Shown here piece after piece: positions 1-8,120 of a DNA stretch of 21,246 nt. The position numbers were made by a program, and so were the translations under genes. Source of the DNA: CAUTXO01 sp963542625 (GTDB lineage Bacteria > Campylobacterota > Campylobacteria > Campylobacterales > SZUA-545); assembly GCA_963542625.1 (NCBI GenBank), contig CAUTXO010000024.1, forward strand, positions 1 to 21,246, read 5' to 3'. The notes under the pieces are model-generated. The model worked only from the letters and a program-made list of their open reading frames with translations, had not been told where the DNA came from and ran no database searches. Numbering within the stretch: position 1 is the first letter of the stretch; every line of letters begins with the position of its first letter.

Positions 1-60
1 ACACGAGCTTATCAAAGACATAGCAAAAACTAGCGCTTGACTTATCTTATAAACTAGCTA

Positions 61-243
61 GCAGATCTTAGTCACCGACCACTAGAAAAAACATCAGATC
101 TAATAGGCGCCTTAGATCTTAGCCCTAGATCTTACGCTCAAGATCCAACTGCAAGGATCTAGCGCAAAGCTAGCTAACAGATCTTAGTCGAGATCCGGCG
201 AGCAAGATCCGTAAGAGATCTAGCACCATAGATCCAGCGACTA
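61..243. repeat. GATC-rich intergenic island downstream of flhB
   Basis: This gene-free stretch at the 3' side of flhB holds 11 GATC tetramers between 64 and 234, about one per 16 bp by hand count, mostly as AGATCT or AAGATCC. Recurrent short strings are TTAGATCTTA, CAGATCTTAG and CAAGATCC. Several CTAGCTAG/TAGCTAAC strings accompany them. I see no convincing ORF or RNA gene. Bases 1-60 carry no GATC and show nothing recognisable. The island is of the same kind as the much larger one at 14200-14760. Its function is unknown. Confidence 0.8.
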
Positions 244-1302
244 CTAAAGCTTCCTGCCCTGCGCTTTATACACAAAGCCAAGCACCTGCGCGACGGCTTG
301 ATACAAAGACTGCGGGATCTCGCTGCCAACATCAACAAGCCGGTAAAGCTCGCGCGCTAGGGGCTTGTCTTCATAAATAAAAATATTGTGCTTGCGCCCT
401 TCTTCTTTGATCTTTTGCGCCAAAAAATCCACGCCCTTAGCCACGCAAATCGGTACGGCGTGCTTGGATTTATCGTAAAGAATTGCCACGGCGTAATGGG
501 TCGGGTTGGTAACGATGACGTCGGCTTTTTGCACGTCCGAAAGCATTCTATTTTTACTCATTTGCTGCTGAATGCGCCTAATGCGCGCCTTGACTTCTGG
601 GTTTCCTTCTATATTTTTAAACTCGTCTTTTATTTCTTGCTTACTCATTCTAAGCTTTTTGAAATGGTGGTAGCGCGTGATAATGATATCGATGATGGCA
701 AAGGCAAAAAACACCACAAGCATTACAGCGGCAATTAAAATCGCCTTTTGCGAAAGCCACGAAAGCTGGTCTGCAAAATTAAACATCGCAACGGTTGAGA
801 GTTCGCCGACAAAATGCATAAAAATGTAATAGCCAACAACAAAAGAAACGCCAACCTTTGCTGTGATCTTTAGCCCTTCAATGAACTTTTGCATTGAGAA
901 AAGGTTTTTAAGGCCCTTGATTGGATTGATTTTTTTAAGATCTGGGATCAGCGGCTTGACGGTAAAAATAAAACCAAACTGAAACAAATAGCCAAGACTG
1001 CCCGCAATTGCAACAATGGCGGCAATTGGCACGGCGCTTAGCAAGATCTCTTTGATAGAAACAATGCCAAGCGCGCCAAGATCTCTCTCGCCAAGCCCTA
1101 CTGAAAAAAACGAGTAGTAATAAACAAACAAGCTCTCAAGGTTTTTGTAGATAAACCGCGCGGCGACCATCACCGCAAGCACGGCTATCAAAAGCGCAAC
1201 AAAGCCCGCGGCGTCCATACTCTTTGGGACGTTGCCTTCTTTTTTGGCGTCTTCTATTTTTTTGCTTGTGGGCTCTTCGGTTTTTTCTTGCTCGTCCGCC
1301 AT
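244..1302 (-). CDS. flhB: Flagellar type III export apparatus protein FlhB
   Basis: FlhB is the inner-membrane export-gate protein of the flagellar secretion system; it switches substrate specificity from rod/hook to filament after autocleavage. The 352-residue product has the family's charged N-terminus (about residues 1-30), four hydrophobic segments near residues 31-50, 87-113, 147-165 and 187-209, and the cytoplasmic C-terminal domain with the autocleavage motif N266-P267-T268-H269. Length is normal for the family. The ATG start lies 3 bp after the hisG stop, so it is probably translated from the coaX-hisG-flhB message. A GATC-rich island follows the stop codon. The identification is secure; nothing indicates damage. 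Confidence 0.97.
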   Translation of the reverse strand: MADEQEKTEEPTSKKIEDAKKEGNVPKSMDAAGFVALLIAVLAVMVAARFIYKNLESLFVYYYSFFSVGLGERDLGALGIVSIKEILLSAVPIAAIVAIAGSLGYLFQFGFIFTVKPLIPDLKKINPIKGLKNLFSMQKFIEGLKITAKVGVSFVVGYYIFMHFVGELSTVAMFNFADQLSWLSQKAILIAAVMLVVFFAFAIIDIIITRYHHFKKLRMSKQEIKDEFKNIEGNPEVKARIRRIQQQMSKNRMLSDVQKADVIVTNPTHYAVAILYDKSKHAVPICVAKGVDFLAQKIKEEGRKHNIFIYEDKPLARELYRLVDVGSEIPQSLYQAVAQVLGFVYKAQGRKL

Positions 1303-1305
1303 AGG

Positions 1306-1920
1306 CTACGCCTTTAGGATTTGCTCTATGCGCTGCTTTAGAAAAATAATTTTTTCTTTTTTTTGAATGTAGCTAGCCGGGCTTGCAAACATTTTCACGC
1401 TTGAGTTCATAATGTATTCCACCACGTAAAGCCCGTTTTCTTTCATCGTCGTGCCCGTTTCTACGATATCCACAATGCCGTCGCTAAGCCCAACAAGCGG
1501 CGCAAGCTCGATGGATCCATAAAGCTTAACTATCTTAACGCTTAGCCCCTTTTTGTCAAAATATGCCTTTGCAATGCGCGGCATTTTGGTGGCAATGACA
1601 ATCTCCGGGCGTGAAAGATCCAGCGTCTTGCCGCTTGGCATCCCAAGCACGACGCGGCATTTTCCAGTTCCTAGATCTAGTAGCCTTGCGACGTTAGATC
1701 CTTGCTCTGTTAGCACGTCCTCGCCGCAAAAGCCGATGTCCGCGGCGGCGTTTTCCACATAAACGGGCACGTCTTGGCTCCGCACAAGCAAAAATTTAAA
1801 CTCGCCCTTTTCTAGGATTAGCCGCCTGTTTTCAAACGAAAAATCCGCAAGAAAAATCTTGCTAAAAATGCTAAGCACGTCATCGGCAATGCGCCCTTTA
1901 GGCAAGGCAACTACTATCAT
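1306..1920 (-). CDS. hisG: ATP phosphoribosyltransferase, short form (HisG)
   Basis: HisG catalyses the first step of histidine synthesis, joining ATP and PRPP to give phosphoribosyl-ATP. The N-terminus ALPKGR and the PRPP-binding segment DIVETGTTMK (residues 151-160) are diagnostic. At 204 residues it is the short form, lacking the C-terminal ACT-like regulatory domain of the roughly 300-residue long form. Short HisG enzymes normally work with a HisZ subunit, which is not in this window, so a hisZ elsewhere in the genome is inferred. The start codon overlaps the coaX stop in an ATGA arrangement, indicating translational coupling. flhB follows after 3 bp. Confidence 0.95.
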   Translation of the reverse strand: MIVVALPKGRIADDVLSIFSKIFLADFSFENRRLILEKGEFKFLLVRSQDVPVYVENAAADIGFCGEDVLTEQGSNVARLLDLGTGKCRVVLGMPSGKTLDLSRPEIVIATKMPRIAKAYFDKKGLSVKIVKLYGSIELAPLVGLSDGIVDIVETGTTMKENGLYVVEYIMNSSVKMFASPASYIQKKEKIIFLKQRIEQILKA

Positions 1921-2537
1921 ATTGCGTCTCCAATTATTTTTTGCATACCCTTAAAAACAAGGCTGTTATCCACGATTGAATTTTGAAAAAACTTTGCCAA
2001 ATACGCGCCGTCGCCGCCGGTGAAGTAGATTTTTTTGCCTTTGGCGGTTTTTTTGATGAGCTCTACGATGGAGCCTATAATGCCAAAGCTAATCGCGTCT
2101 GCGGTGTCTTGCGGCAGGGATTCTAGATCCACCGCTAGGTTAATGCTGCGCGCTAAAATGGGCGATATTGAGCCATAAATGCTTTGGTAGCGGGAAAGCC
2201 CGGGCAAAATAAAGCCGCCTAAATGCACGAAGCTTTGCATTACATCAACCGTAATTGCGCTACCGGCATCGACGACAATCCCGTTTTCTATCGCAAGGCA
2301 AGCCGTGGCGCGGTCTATTCCAAGCCCGGTGTAGCTCGTATCCAAAGCCACGAAAGAATTCAGCAAAATGACGCTATAGGAATTTTGCAGCCTTTCAAGC
2401 GCGGCGTCATTTACGCTAATGGCGTAGATCTTATGCCCTTTTGCGTCAAAGTTTGGTGCCACTTTGACGTCTTCGTGCCAGATCTTGCCCTTAAAATAAA
2501 AGTGATAGCGGCTGTTTCCAATATCACATAAGATCAT
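1917..2537 (-). CDS. coaX: Type III pantothenate kinase (CoaX)
   Basis: CoaX phosphorylates pantothenate in the first step of coenzyme A synthesis. The 206-residue product shows the ASKHA-fold phosphate motif DIGNS (residues 5-9), the GIDR motif (73-76), the second phosphate motif DAGSA (90-94), and the GGFILPG segment near 107-113. It is shorter than the usual 240-260 residues, consistent with the compact form I associate with Campylobacterota. It is first in a coaX-hisG-flhB run: its TGA overlaps the hisG ATG by 4 nt, and a TATAAT-like box lies about 30 bp upstream of its ATG. Confidence 0.93.
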   Translation of the reverse strand: MILCDIGNSRYHFYFKGKIWHEDVKVAPNFDAKGHKIYAISVNDAALERLQNSYSVILLNSFVALDTSYTGLGIDRATACLAIENGIVVDAGSAITVDVMQSFVHLGGFILPGLSRYQSIYGSISPILARSINLAVDLESLPQDTADAISFGIIGSIVELIKKTAKGKKIYFTGGDGAYLAKFFQNSIVDNSLVFKGMQKIIGDAI

Positions 2538-2566
2538 CTAAATGCCTTGATTTTGACTGAGCGCGT

Positions 2567-2572
2567 ATTATA
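2567..2572 (-). promoter_or_regulatory. Probable -10 box for coaX-hisG-flhB
   Basis: Read on the minus strand this is TATAAT, inside the 51-bp gap between the Xer recombinase stop and the coaX start. It would place a transcription start near 2560, about 23 nt ahead of the coaX ATG. No strong -35 box is visible, which is usual for housekeeping promoters in Campylobacter. Confidence 0.6.
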
Positions 2573-2588
2573 TAAAAAATCGCCTAGA

Positions 2589-3407
2589 TCAAAGCGCCGC
2601 CATTGGGTGGTAGCGCAAAACCGCCTGCTCTAGCGTCTCTTTTTCTATGTGTGTGTAAATGCCCGTTGTGTTAATGCTGCTATGGCCTAGTAGCTCTTGT
2701 ACGACCCTAAGATCCGCCCCGCCTAGCACAAGCGATGTGGCAAAAGAATGGCGAAGGGTGTGCGGCGAGGTGTTTAGGTATTTTTTTACGATTTTAAACG
2801 CGCTTATGCGGCTTAGCTGTTTTTTTTGGTAGCTTGTGAAAACATACTCGCTAAAAAAATCGCGGCTTGCTAGGAATTCATCAATCGCCAAAAGCGCGGC
2901 GCGGGCAACTGGCACAAGGCGTTCTTTGTCTCCTTTGGCGTGCGTTATTTTAAGCCACCCGCTCTCAAAATCTTGCTTTTTTACGTTTAGCGCTTCACTA
3001 ATTCTAGCCCCGCTTGCGTATAAAAACAAAATAAGCGCGTAATCGCGCAAGCCGTAAATGGTGCTTTTGTCAATGAGAGAAAGCCCGCGCATAATTTCAT
3101 CGCGGCTTAGGTATTTAGGCAAATTAAGCGGGAGCTTAGCCGATTTTAATTTCTTGTGAGTGTAGAGATCCTTCTCCTGCAAAAAGTTCAAAAAGCCGTT
3201 AATGCAAGAGAGTTTGCGGTTTAGCGTTCTTTTGTTTGGGAAGTTTTTTAAAAAATCGTAAATTTTTTCTGTGTTTAGCGCGCTAAGGGAGTAGCCGACG
3301 CTGCTTGCAAATTGCTCTAGATCTAGGGCGTAAGAGCTAAGCGTTTTTTGGCTAAGCCCTTTTAAAACATCAGCGCGCTGCAAGTATTCTTTAATTAAAG
3401 CTTTCAA
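2589..3407 (-). CDS. Tyrosine recombinase of the XerC/XerD family
   Basis: A 272-residue site-specific recombinase. The N-terminal SAM-like core-binding domain (about 1-85) is followed by a catalytic domain with the full set of active-site residues: R135 in ASGARISE, K158 in HAKGD, H216 and R219 in HTLRH, H242 in LGHSS and nucleophile Y251 in IYTHIE. It begins with TTG inside the end of the lipoprotein gene (17-nt overlap), so it is co-transcribed with it. The length fits XerC/XerD better than the longer single recombinase XerH of C. jejuni (about 350 residues as I recall), so whether it acts at dif or is a paralogue is open. No integrated element is adjacent. Confidence 0.9.
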   Translation of the reverse strand: MKALIKEYLQRADVLKGLSQKTLSSYALDLEQFASSVGYSLSALNTEKIYDFLKNFPNKRTLNRKLSCINGFLNFLQEKDLYTHKKLKSAKLPLNLPKYLSRDEIMRGLSLIDKSTIYGLRDYALILFLYASGARISEALNVKKQDFESGWLKITHAKGDKERLVPVARAALLAIDEFLASRDFFSEYVFTSYQKKQLSRISAFKIVKKYLNTSPHTLRHSFATSLVLGGADLRVVQELLGHSSINTTGIYTHIEKETLEQAVLRYHPMAAL

Positions 3408-4383
3408 GACTGATGGACTTCTTGCCGTAGTAGAATTTATCGCTCAAAAAGAAAAAATCGTCTAGGTTATCTGGGATCTCGTAGGTTGAATAGGCGCTAA
3501 GATCTTCATCGATGCGTATTAAATAGCCGCTGTTTTCAAGGGCGAAGATCTTGCCGCGGCTATGATACACACCGCTAAACCTTGCAAAGGGGAATTTTAC
3601 TTGCTTCTTTTCGTTTAGGAATTTATCCAGCATTAGCACCCTGCCGTCGTTTGTAAAAACATACAAAAAATCCCCAACGGGCATAATAAATCTGGCGTCA
3701 AACTCTCGCACATTCACTCCGTAATCGCTAAGAGAAAGTATCTTTTCCCCGCCAAGAGCCACTATCCTATCTGCAAAAACGGCGAGCTTTGAAACGTTGT
3801 TAAAATACGTGCTCGTGCTGACGATGAAACTCTTAACTGGCGTAAGATCTTCTAAAACGATGACCTTAGAATTTAGCGTGCCAAAAACTATTCTGTTTTT
3901 TTCAATAACCGGCGCGGCAACGACGTTTGAGCTTGTAATTGCGATTTTTTCTTTTTGATTAAACACGATTTTTTTTGTGCTTGCTTCAACGACAAAAAGT
4001 TCGTTTTTTATGCTAAGCGCGGCTAAATATTTACCCGAAAACGCCGCGGATAGGATCTGATCTGGCAACTTAAAGCTAAAAACTTCTTTTTTATCCGCGC
4101 CAAAAACGCTCACATCGCCGCTTGAATTTGCGCTGATGATGTAGTTTTTATCCGCGCCAATTAGCAAAAAATCGTCTTTTAAAATTCCGTCTAAAATACC
4201 AGCGTGCGTGATAACGCCTGTTTTATCAAGGCTTGCGCCGTAAGAATTCGCGGCGATTATCCTTTGCGGCAAGCACTCGTCGTAATAAACGGTTTTTTCT
4301 AAATTGACCGGCTTATAAACGTTTTTAGAAGTGCAAGAAGCTAAAAAAACGGCAAAAACAAAAAGGGCTACTGCTTTTGCCAT
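3391..4383 (-). CDS. Outer-membrane-type lipoprotein with beta-propeller-like repeats (BamB-like)
   Basis: The 330-residue product starts with a short hydrophobic signal ending in the lipobox L14-A15-S16-C17, so it should be lipidated at Cys17. The remainder is beta-rich with repeated patterns of short hydrophobic strands and turns (for example ISANSSGDVSVFGADKK and IVFGTLNSKVIVLEDL), as in PQQ-like propellers. In E. coli, yfgM is followed by bamB, a lipoprotein propeller of the BAM complex; the same order here supports a BamB-like role. That assignment rests on order and fold impression, not on clear sequence identity. The start overlaps the yfgM-like gene by 16 nt and the end overlaps the recombinase gene. 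Confidence 0.75.
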   Translation of the reverse strand: MAKAVALFVFAVFLASCTSKNVYKPVNLEKTVYYDECLPQRIIAANSYGASLDKTGVITHAGILDGILKDDFLLIGADKNYIISANSSGDVSVFGADKKEVFSFKLPDQILSAAFSGKYLAALSIKNELFVVEASTKKIVFNQKEKIAITSSNVVAAPVIEKNRIVFGTLNSKVIVLEDLTPVKSFIVSTSTYFNNVSKLAVFADRIVALGGEKILSLSDYGVNVREFDARFIMPVGDFLYVFTNDGRVLMLDKFLNEKKQVKFPFARFSGVYHSRGKIFALENSGYLIRIDEDLSAYSTYEIPDNLDDFFFLSDKFYYGKKSISLESFN

Positions 4384-4961
4384 AAAATTCCGTAGTGAGA
4401 AATGATGTCTGCAACGGGTTTTAGTTGGGAGTTAAAAGATAATTTGCCCGTCTCATCGCTTGCTTTTTTATAATCTTTTTTATCCATATAAAAATAAGCT
4501 GTTTGAAGCACGGAAATGTCTTTTAAAATAGGCTCGTTTTGCAACCTTTGGCTTGTTAGATCCGCTAAATTTTTTTGCATAGAAGCAAGCGAATAAGCCG
4601 CGATTTTTCCAGCAAAATCTTTAGAAGCGGCAAGCTCTTGCATTGTTTTTTCATCTGCTTTAAACCTTAGCGCGTATAGCTTGTAAAGCGCGGGGCTTAG
4701 CGCCTTTAGCTCGTCTTCTTTTTGCGCGCTTTTATTTGCCAAAAGCTCTTCGTAAAGCTTTGTAGTTTGCGCCATTCTTTGCTCTTTTTGGTGTGCAGCA
4801 AACACAGAATACGCAAAAAACAAAATAAGCGCCGCAATCAGCACACCAACGATGAACTTGTATTTTCTATAAAAGCGCTCCAGTTTTAAAAAGTATTCTA
4901 AAAATTTTCCTTCGCCTACAATCTGCGTTTTTATCGTTTCCATATTGTCTTGATAGCTCAA
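4368..4961 (-). CDS. YfgM-like membrane-anchored TPR-type protein
   Basis: A 197-residue protein with a cytoplasmic N-terminus, one transmembrane segment at about residues 36-55, and a helical periplasmic domain rich in Ala, Lys and Leu. This is the layout of YfgM, an ancillary SecYEG/PpiD-associated protein of the periplasmic chaperone network. The TTG start is supported by an AAAAGG sequence about 7 nt upstream; the next possible start is Met7. The gene heads an operon with the BamB-like lipoprotein and the recombinase, both overlapping. The name is inferred from layout and neighbourhood; sequence similarity was not measured. Confidence 0.7.
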   Translation of the reverse strand: MSYQDNMETIKTQIVGEGKFLEYFLKLERFYRKYKFIVGVLIAALILFFAYSVFAAHQKEQRMAQTTKLYEELLANKSAQKEDELKALSPALYKLYALRFKADEKTMQELAASKDFAGKIAAYSLASMQKNLADLTSQRLQNEPILKDISVLQTAYFYMDKKDYKKASDETGKLSFNSQLKPVADIISHYGILWQKQ

Positions 4962-4987
4962 TTTCGCACCTTTTGTAAAATTTTGTG

Positions 4988-4993
4988 ATTATA
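4988..4993 (-). promoter_or_regulatory. Probable -10 box for the yfgM-like operon
   Basis: On the minus strand the string reads GATATAATC, giving TATAAT in the 42-bp gap between the penicillin-binding protein stop and the yfgM-like TTG. A start site near 4981 would leave a leader of about 20 nt containing the AAAAGG ribosome site. It suggests this operon can be transcribed independently of the upstream PBP gene. Confidence 0.55.
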
Positions 4994-5003
4994 TCAAAGT
5001 CTT

Positions 5004-7193
5004 TTAAAACAAAACTTCTTCTTTTTCTACTGCTCGCTTGGATTTTGGCGGTTTGGAAATGTCTGTGAAAATCTCCGTTTCGCCGTTTGGGAGCTCCACC
5101 TTATAAACGCCGTCTGGGATATCGAATTTTCTTTTTAGCTCGGGGTGGAGCTTTAAATACTCGCTCGTAAAATGCCGAAACACAGGCGCTGCTATTCTGC
5201 CGCCCGTTTCATAGCCCGTTATTTGCATATAGTTGTCGTTGCCAAACCAAATCACTTCCTGCAAGGTTGGCGTAAAACCGCAAAAAAGCCCGTCTTTGTT
5301 TTCATTCGTGGTGCCTGTTTTGCCCGCAACTTCAATGTTTGCAACGCGCGCTGCCCTGCCCGTGCCTCTTTTTACGGCGTCTTTTAGCACGTCGATTATC
5401 AAATACGCCTGCTCTGGCTTTGTGGCAAAGGTCTTTTTCACGTCAAAGGATCTTGCGTTGCCGTATCTGTCTATGACCGTTTTTACAATGCGCGGCTCTG
5501 TCATCTCGCCGTAATTGGAGATGATTGTGTAATACCGGCTAAGATCCACAAGCGACATAGAGTTAGATCCAAGCGCCGCGGCAAGATCCCAAGAGAGATT
5601 GTGAAAGCCGTATTGCCTAAGTTTTGAGTATAGCGGCGCAAGCCCAACGCCCGTAACTAAATTCACGGTGGCAAGGTTTCTTGAGTGCACAAGCGCTTGG
5701 CGCTCCGTTAAGATCCCCATATAATTTTCCTCAAAGTTAGAGGGTTTCCACGTTTTCTTTTCGTCGTTGTCGTCGTAAAAGCTATACGTTCGCGATATGT
5801 CCGGGATTAGCGACGAGGGCGAATAGCCAAGATCAAAAGACGCCAAATACAAAAACGGCTTAAAGGCGCTGCCGGTTTGCCGTATGGCTTGGAAAGCGCG
5901 GTTAAAGCTGCTCTTTTCGTAATTTATCCCGCCCACCATCGCCAAAATATCGCCCGTTTGCTGCTGCGTGATTATCATCGCGCCGTTTAGCTGGCTTATT
6001 CTGTTTTGCACGTAGTCAAGATCAATATCTGCTGGCGGCAAGGGCTTTGTGATGTTTAGATCCCGCAAAATTGCTTGCGCGCTTGGCTCGCTGATGATTA
6101 GATCCTTAACCGCCCTGCCCTCAAATTCCACGCCGTCTTCGCCCTGCTTGACCCTATCCACTTTTTGCAAAAACTCTTCCTTTTTGCTCTCAAAAACGCG
6201 CAACTGCTCTTCATATTCCCTAAAAAGCGCCGCCTTTTTATTGCCTAGCAAAAATTTTTCCACGCGCGCTTTGGCTTCTTCATAGCCCTTTTGCAAGGAC
6301 TTTGCGGCAAGATCTTGGGCCTGCAAATCAAGGCTCGTATGCACGGTGTAGCCGCCTGTTTTTAGCTCTGGGTATTCCTTTGCAAGGCTTGCTACGATGT
6401 AATCTATTGCATAGGGCGCGGCATTTAGCGTGCGCGTATCGTCGTAGATCTTAGGATCTTCCGCAATTGACACATTATGTTCTTCATCGCTAATCCAACC
6501 AAGAGAATGCATTCTAGACAGCACGATGTTTGCCCTAGCTAGCGCGTGGAGCTTGTGCTTGGTTGGGTCGTAAAAGCTTGGCGCGCGCGGCAAGCCCACC
6601 AAAATGGCGATTTCTTTGAGCGTTAGCTCGTTTAGGTTTTTTCTAAAATACCCCTGCGCGGCGGTTTTTATGCCGTGGTAGCCGTGACCAAAAAAGATCT
6701 CGTTTAAGTAGCGCTCTAGGATCTGCTCCTTTGTTAGGTATTGCTCCACTTTTATGGCTAAAACGGCTTCTTTTGCCTTTCTTTCTACGGTTTTATCGCG
6801 CGAGAGCAAGAAGTTTTTTACCACCTGCTGCGTGATTGTGCTAGCGCCCTCAACGGCTTTGCCGGCAATTGCAACCTTTACCGCCGCTCTGAAAATTGCT
6901 TCAAAATTTATCCCGATGTGCTCGAAAAACGCCGTATCTTCAATGGCTACGATGGCTTCTATAATCCTAGACGGGATCTCATCAAAGGGCACGTAGAGCC
7001 TGTGCTCGCTATCAAAAACGTTAGCTATCAATCTGCCCCGCGCGTCAAAAAACTGCGTGGTGAGCTTTGGCCTATAATCCACAACGGCGCTTATATCCGT
7101 TTTGTAAATATCCGCAAAAAGATACGCCCCGCCTACAACCACCGCGCCAAAAAGCACAAAAAGGGGCAAAAAAATGAGAGTTTTCCAGTTCAT
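5004..7193 (-). CDS. Bifunctional class A penicillin-binding protein (PBP1A type)
   Basis: This inner-membrane enzyme polymerises glycan strands and cross-links peptides in peptidoglycan synthesis. It has an N-terminal membrane anchor (about residues 5-27) and a GT51 transglycosylase domain with E85 in EDTAFFEH, the STITQQ motif near 118-123, and EQILERYLNEIFFG near 156-169. A linker/OB-like insert spans roughly 300-390. The transpeptidase domain has S442 in SAFK, S504-R505-N506 and KTGT at 625-628. The 729-residue length is typical and all catalytic motifs are intact. It corresponds to the gene called pbpA in C. jejuni. It is divergent from the ACC-deaminase-like gene across a 54-bp gap. Confidence 0.96.
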   Translation of the reverse strand: MNWKTLIFLPLFVLFGAVVVGGAYLFADIYKTDISAVVDYRPKLTTQFFDARGRLIANVFDSEHRLYVPFDEIPSRIIEAIVAIEDTAFFEHIGINFEAIFRAAVKVAIAGKAVEGASTITQQVVKNFLLSRDKTVERKAKEAVLAIKVEQYLTKEQILERYLNEIFFGHGYHGIKTAAQGYFRKNLNELTLKEIAILVGLPRAPSFYDPTKHKLHALARANIVLSRMHSLGWISDEEHNVSIAEDPKIYDDTRTLNAAPYAIDYIVASLAKEYPELKTGGYTVHTSLDLQAQDLAAKSLQKGYEEAKARVEKFLLGNKKAALFREYEEQLRVFESKKEEFLQKVDRVKQGEDGVEFEGRAVKDLIISEPSAQAILRDLNITKPLPPADIDLDYVQNRISQLNGAMIITQQQTGDILAMVGGINYEKSSFNRAFQAIRQTGSAFKPFLYLASFDLGYSPSSLIPDISRTYSFYDDNDEKKTWKPSNFEENYMGILTERQALVHSRNLATVNLVTGVGLAPLYSKLRQYGFHNLSWDLAAALGSNSMSLVDLSRYYTIISNYGEMTEPRIVKTVIDRYGNARSFDVKKTFATKPEQAYLIIDVLKDAVKRGTGRAARVANIEVAGKTGTTNENKDGLFCGFTPTLQEVIWFGNDNYMQITGYETGGRIAAPVFRHFTSEYLKLHPELKRKFDIPDGVYKVELPNGETEIFTDISKPPKSKRAVEKEEVLF

Positions 7194-7209
7194 CGTATGC
7201 CGTTTGTTT

Positions 7210-7238
7210 TTGCGTTATTATAATTTTGTTCGTATAAA
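7210..7238 (+). promoter_or_regulatory. Divergent promoter region between the PBP and ACC-deaminase-like genes
   Basis: The 54-bp gap between two divergent ATG codons contains TTGCGT (7210-7215) and TATAAA (7233-7238) separated by 17 bp on the plus strand. Transcription would start close to the ATG at 7248, and no Shine-Dalgarno sequence is visible, so the plus-strand message may be leaderless. The same gap holds ATTATAAT at 7217-7224, which is its own reverse complement and offers a -10 box (TATAAT) to either strand, most usefully to the PBP gene on the minus strand. Confidence 0.5.
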
Positions 7239-7247
7239 ATACCCCGT

Positions 7248-8093
7248 ATGATTGATTTTTCAAATTCCAAAATTGACGCCATTTCTTTTGGCTCAAAGCG
7301 TTTGTTTGTAAAAAGAGACGACCTAATCCACCCGGTTTTCAACGGCAATAAGGCAAGAAAATTGTATTTTTTGATAAACAGCGCCTACCGCAAAATCACA
7401 ACTTACGGCGGGAGCAATTCAAACATAATAGCCCCGCTTGCGTTTATTGCCGCGCAAAAAAATATGCAGGTGGATTTTTACGTCAAAACCTTTGCTAGCA
7501 CTCAAGATCTAAGCGCTCTTCCGGGCAACATTAACTTCATAGAGATCCCGCACGCGCGCTGGGCGCAAACCGTGCAAGATCTAAGCTCTAAGCGCGTGAG
7601 CTCTAGTGATGAGATCTTTATCCCGCAAGGTGTGGCAATGGAGCAAGCGGCGCTTGGCGTTAAGATCCTAGCCGCCGAGATAGCCGCTGCGCGTGCTGCT
7701 TTTAAGTTTGATTGCGTTTTTTTGCCATCGGGCACGGGCACGACGGCGTTTTATTTGCAAAATTTCCTGACGGATCTTGACGTTTATACAACCCCTTGCG
7801 TTGGCGATGAAGCATACTTGCAAGAGCAATTTAGCGCGCTTGGCAAGGGGCGGCGCCCGCGCGTTGTGACGTTAGACAAAAAATACCGCTTTGGAGCGCC
7901 GCATAAGGATCTTTTTAATATGTATAGGAAGCTCTCAAGCCAAACGGGCATAGAATTTGACTTGCTATACGATCCGCTTGGCTTTTTGGCGCTACAAAAA
8001 TTGCAAAAAAACGACGTTTTGTATATCCACCAAGGCGGCGTGGGCGGCAATAAAACAATGCTAAAACGCTATGAGTTTGCCTTTGGGAGCTAG
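7248..8093 (+). CDS. PLP-dependent ACC deaminase / D-cysteine desulfhydrase family protein
   Basis: A fold-type II PLP enzyme of 281 residues. The PLP-binding lysine is K35 in FNGNKARKL, matching the GGNKxRKL signature of ACC deaminases and D-cysteine desulfhydrases. The Asn/Ser-rich TYGGSNSNI segment follows near residues 52-60, and a phosphate-cradle SGTGTT lies near 160-165. It is shorter than the typical 300-340 residues but has no visible break. The substrate cannot be chosen from sequence: D-cysteine, ACC or another small amino acid are all possible. It stands alone between a divergent PBP gene and a separately promoted cheZ. Confidence 0.85.
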   Translation: MIDFSNSKIDAISFGSKRLFVKRDDLIHPVFNGNKARKLYFLINSAYRKITTYGGSNSNIIAPLAFIAAQKNMQVDFYVKTFASTQDLSALPGNINFIEIPHARWAQTVQDLSSKRVSSSDEIFIPQGVAMEQAALGVKILAAEIAAARAAFKFDCVFLPSGTGTTAFYLQNFLTDLDVYTTPCVGDEAYLQEQFSALGKGRRPRVVTLDKKYRFGAPHKDLFNMYRKLSSQTGIEFDLLYDPLGFLALQKLQKNDVLYIHQGGVGGNKTMLKRYEFAFGS

Positions 8094-8120
8094 GGGCTCA
8101 AATAAATTTATCTTAGTTTT

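Noticed and set aside
388..738. Plus-strand open frame of 116 codons opposite flhB, and similar frames opposite other genes
   Set aside because: They lie antisense to well-identified genes, have no ribosome sites or recognisable domains, and are typical shadow frames.
2820..2826. T-runs of 7-8 in hisG and the recombinase gene as further phase-variation tracts
   Set aside because: Genes are in frame and A/T runs of this size are common at this base composition; Campylobacter contingency tracts are typically G/C runs of 8 or more.
8082..8098. Short inverted repeat GAGC...GCTC at the end of the ACC-deaminase-like gene as a terminator
   Set aside because: Only a 4-bp stem and no T-run after it.
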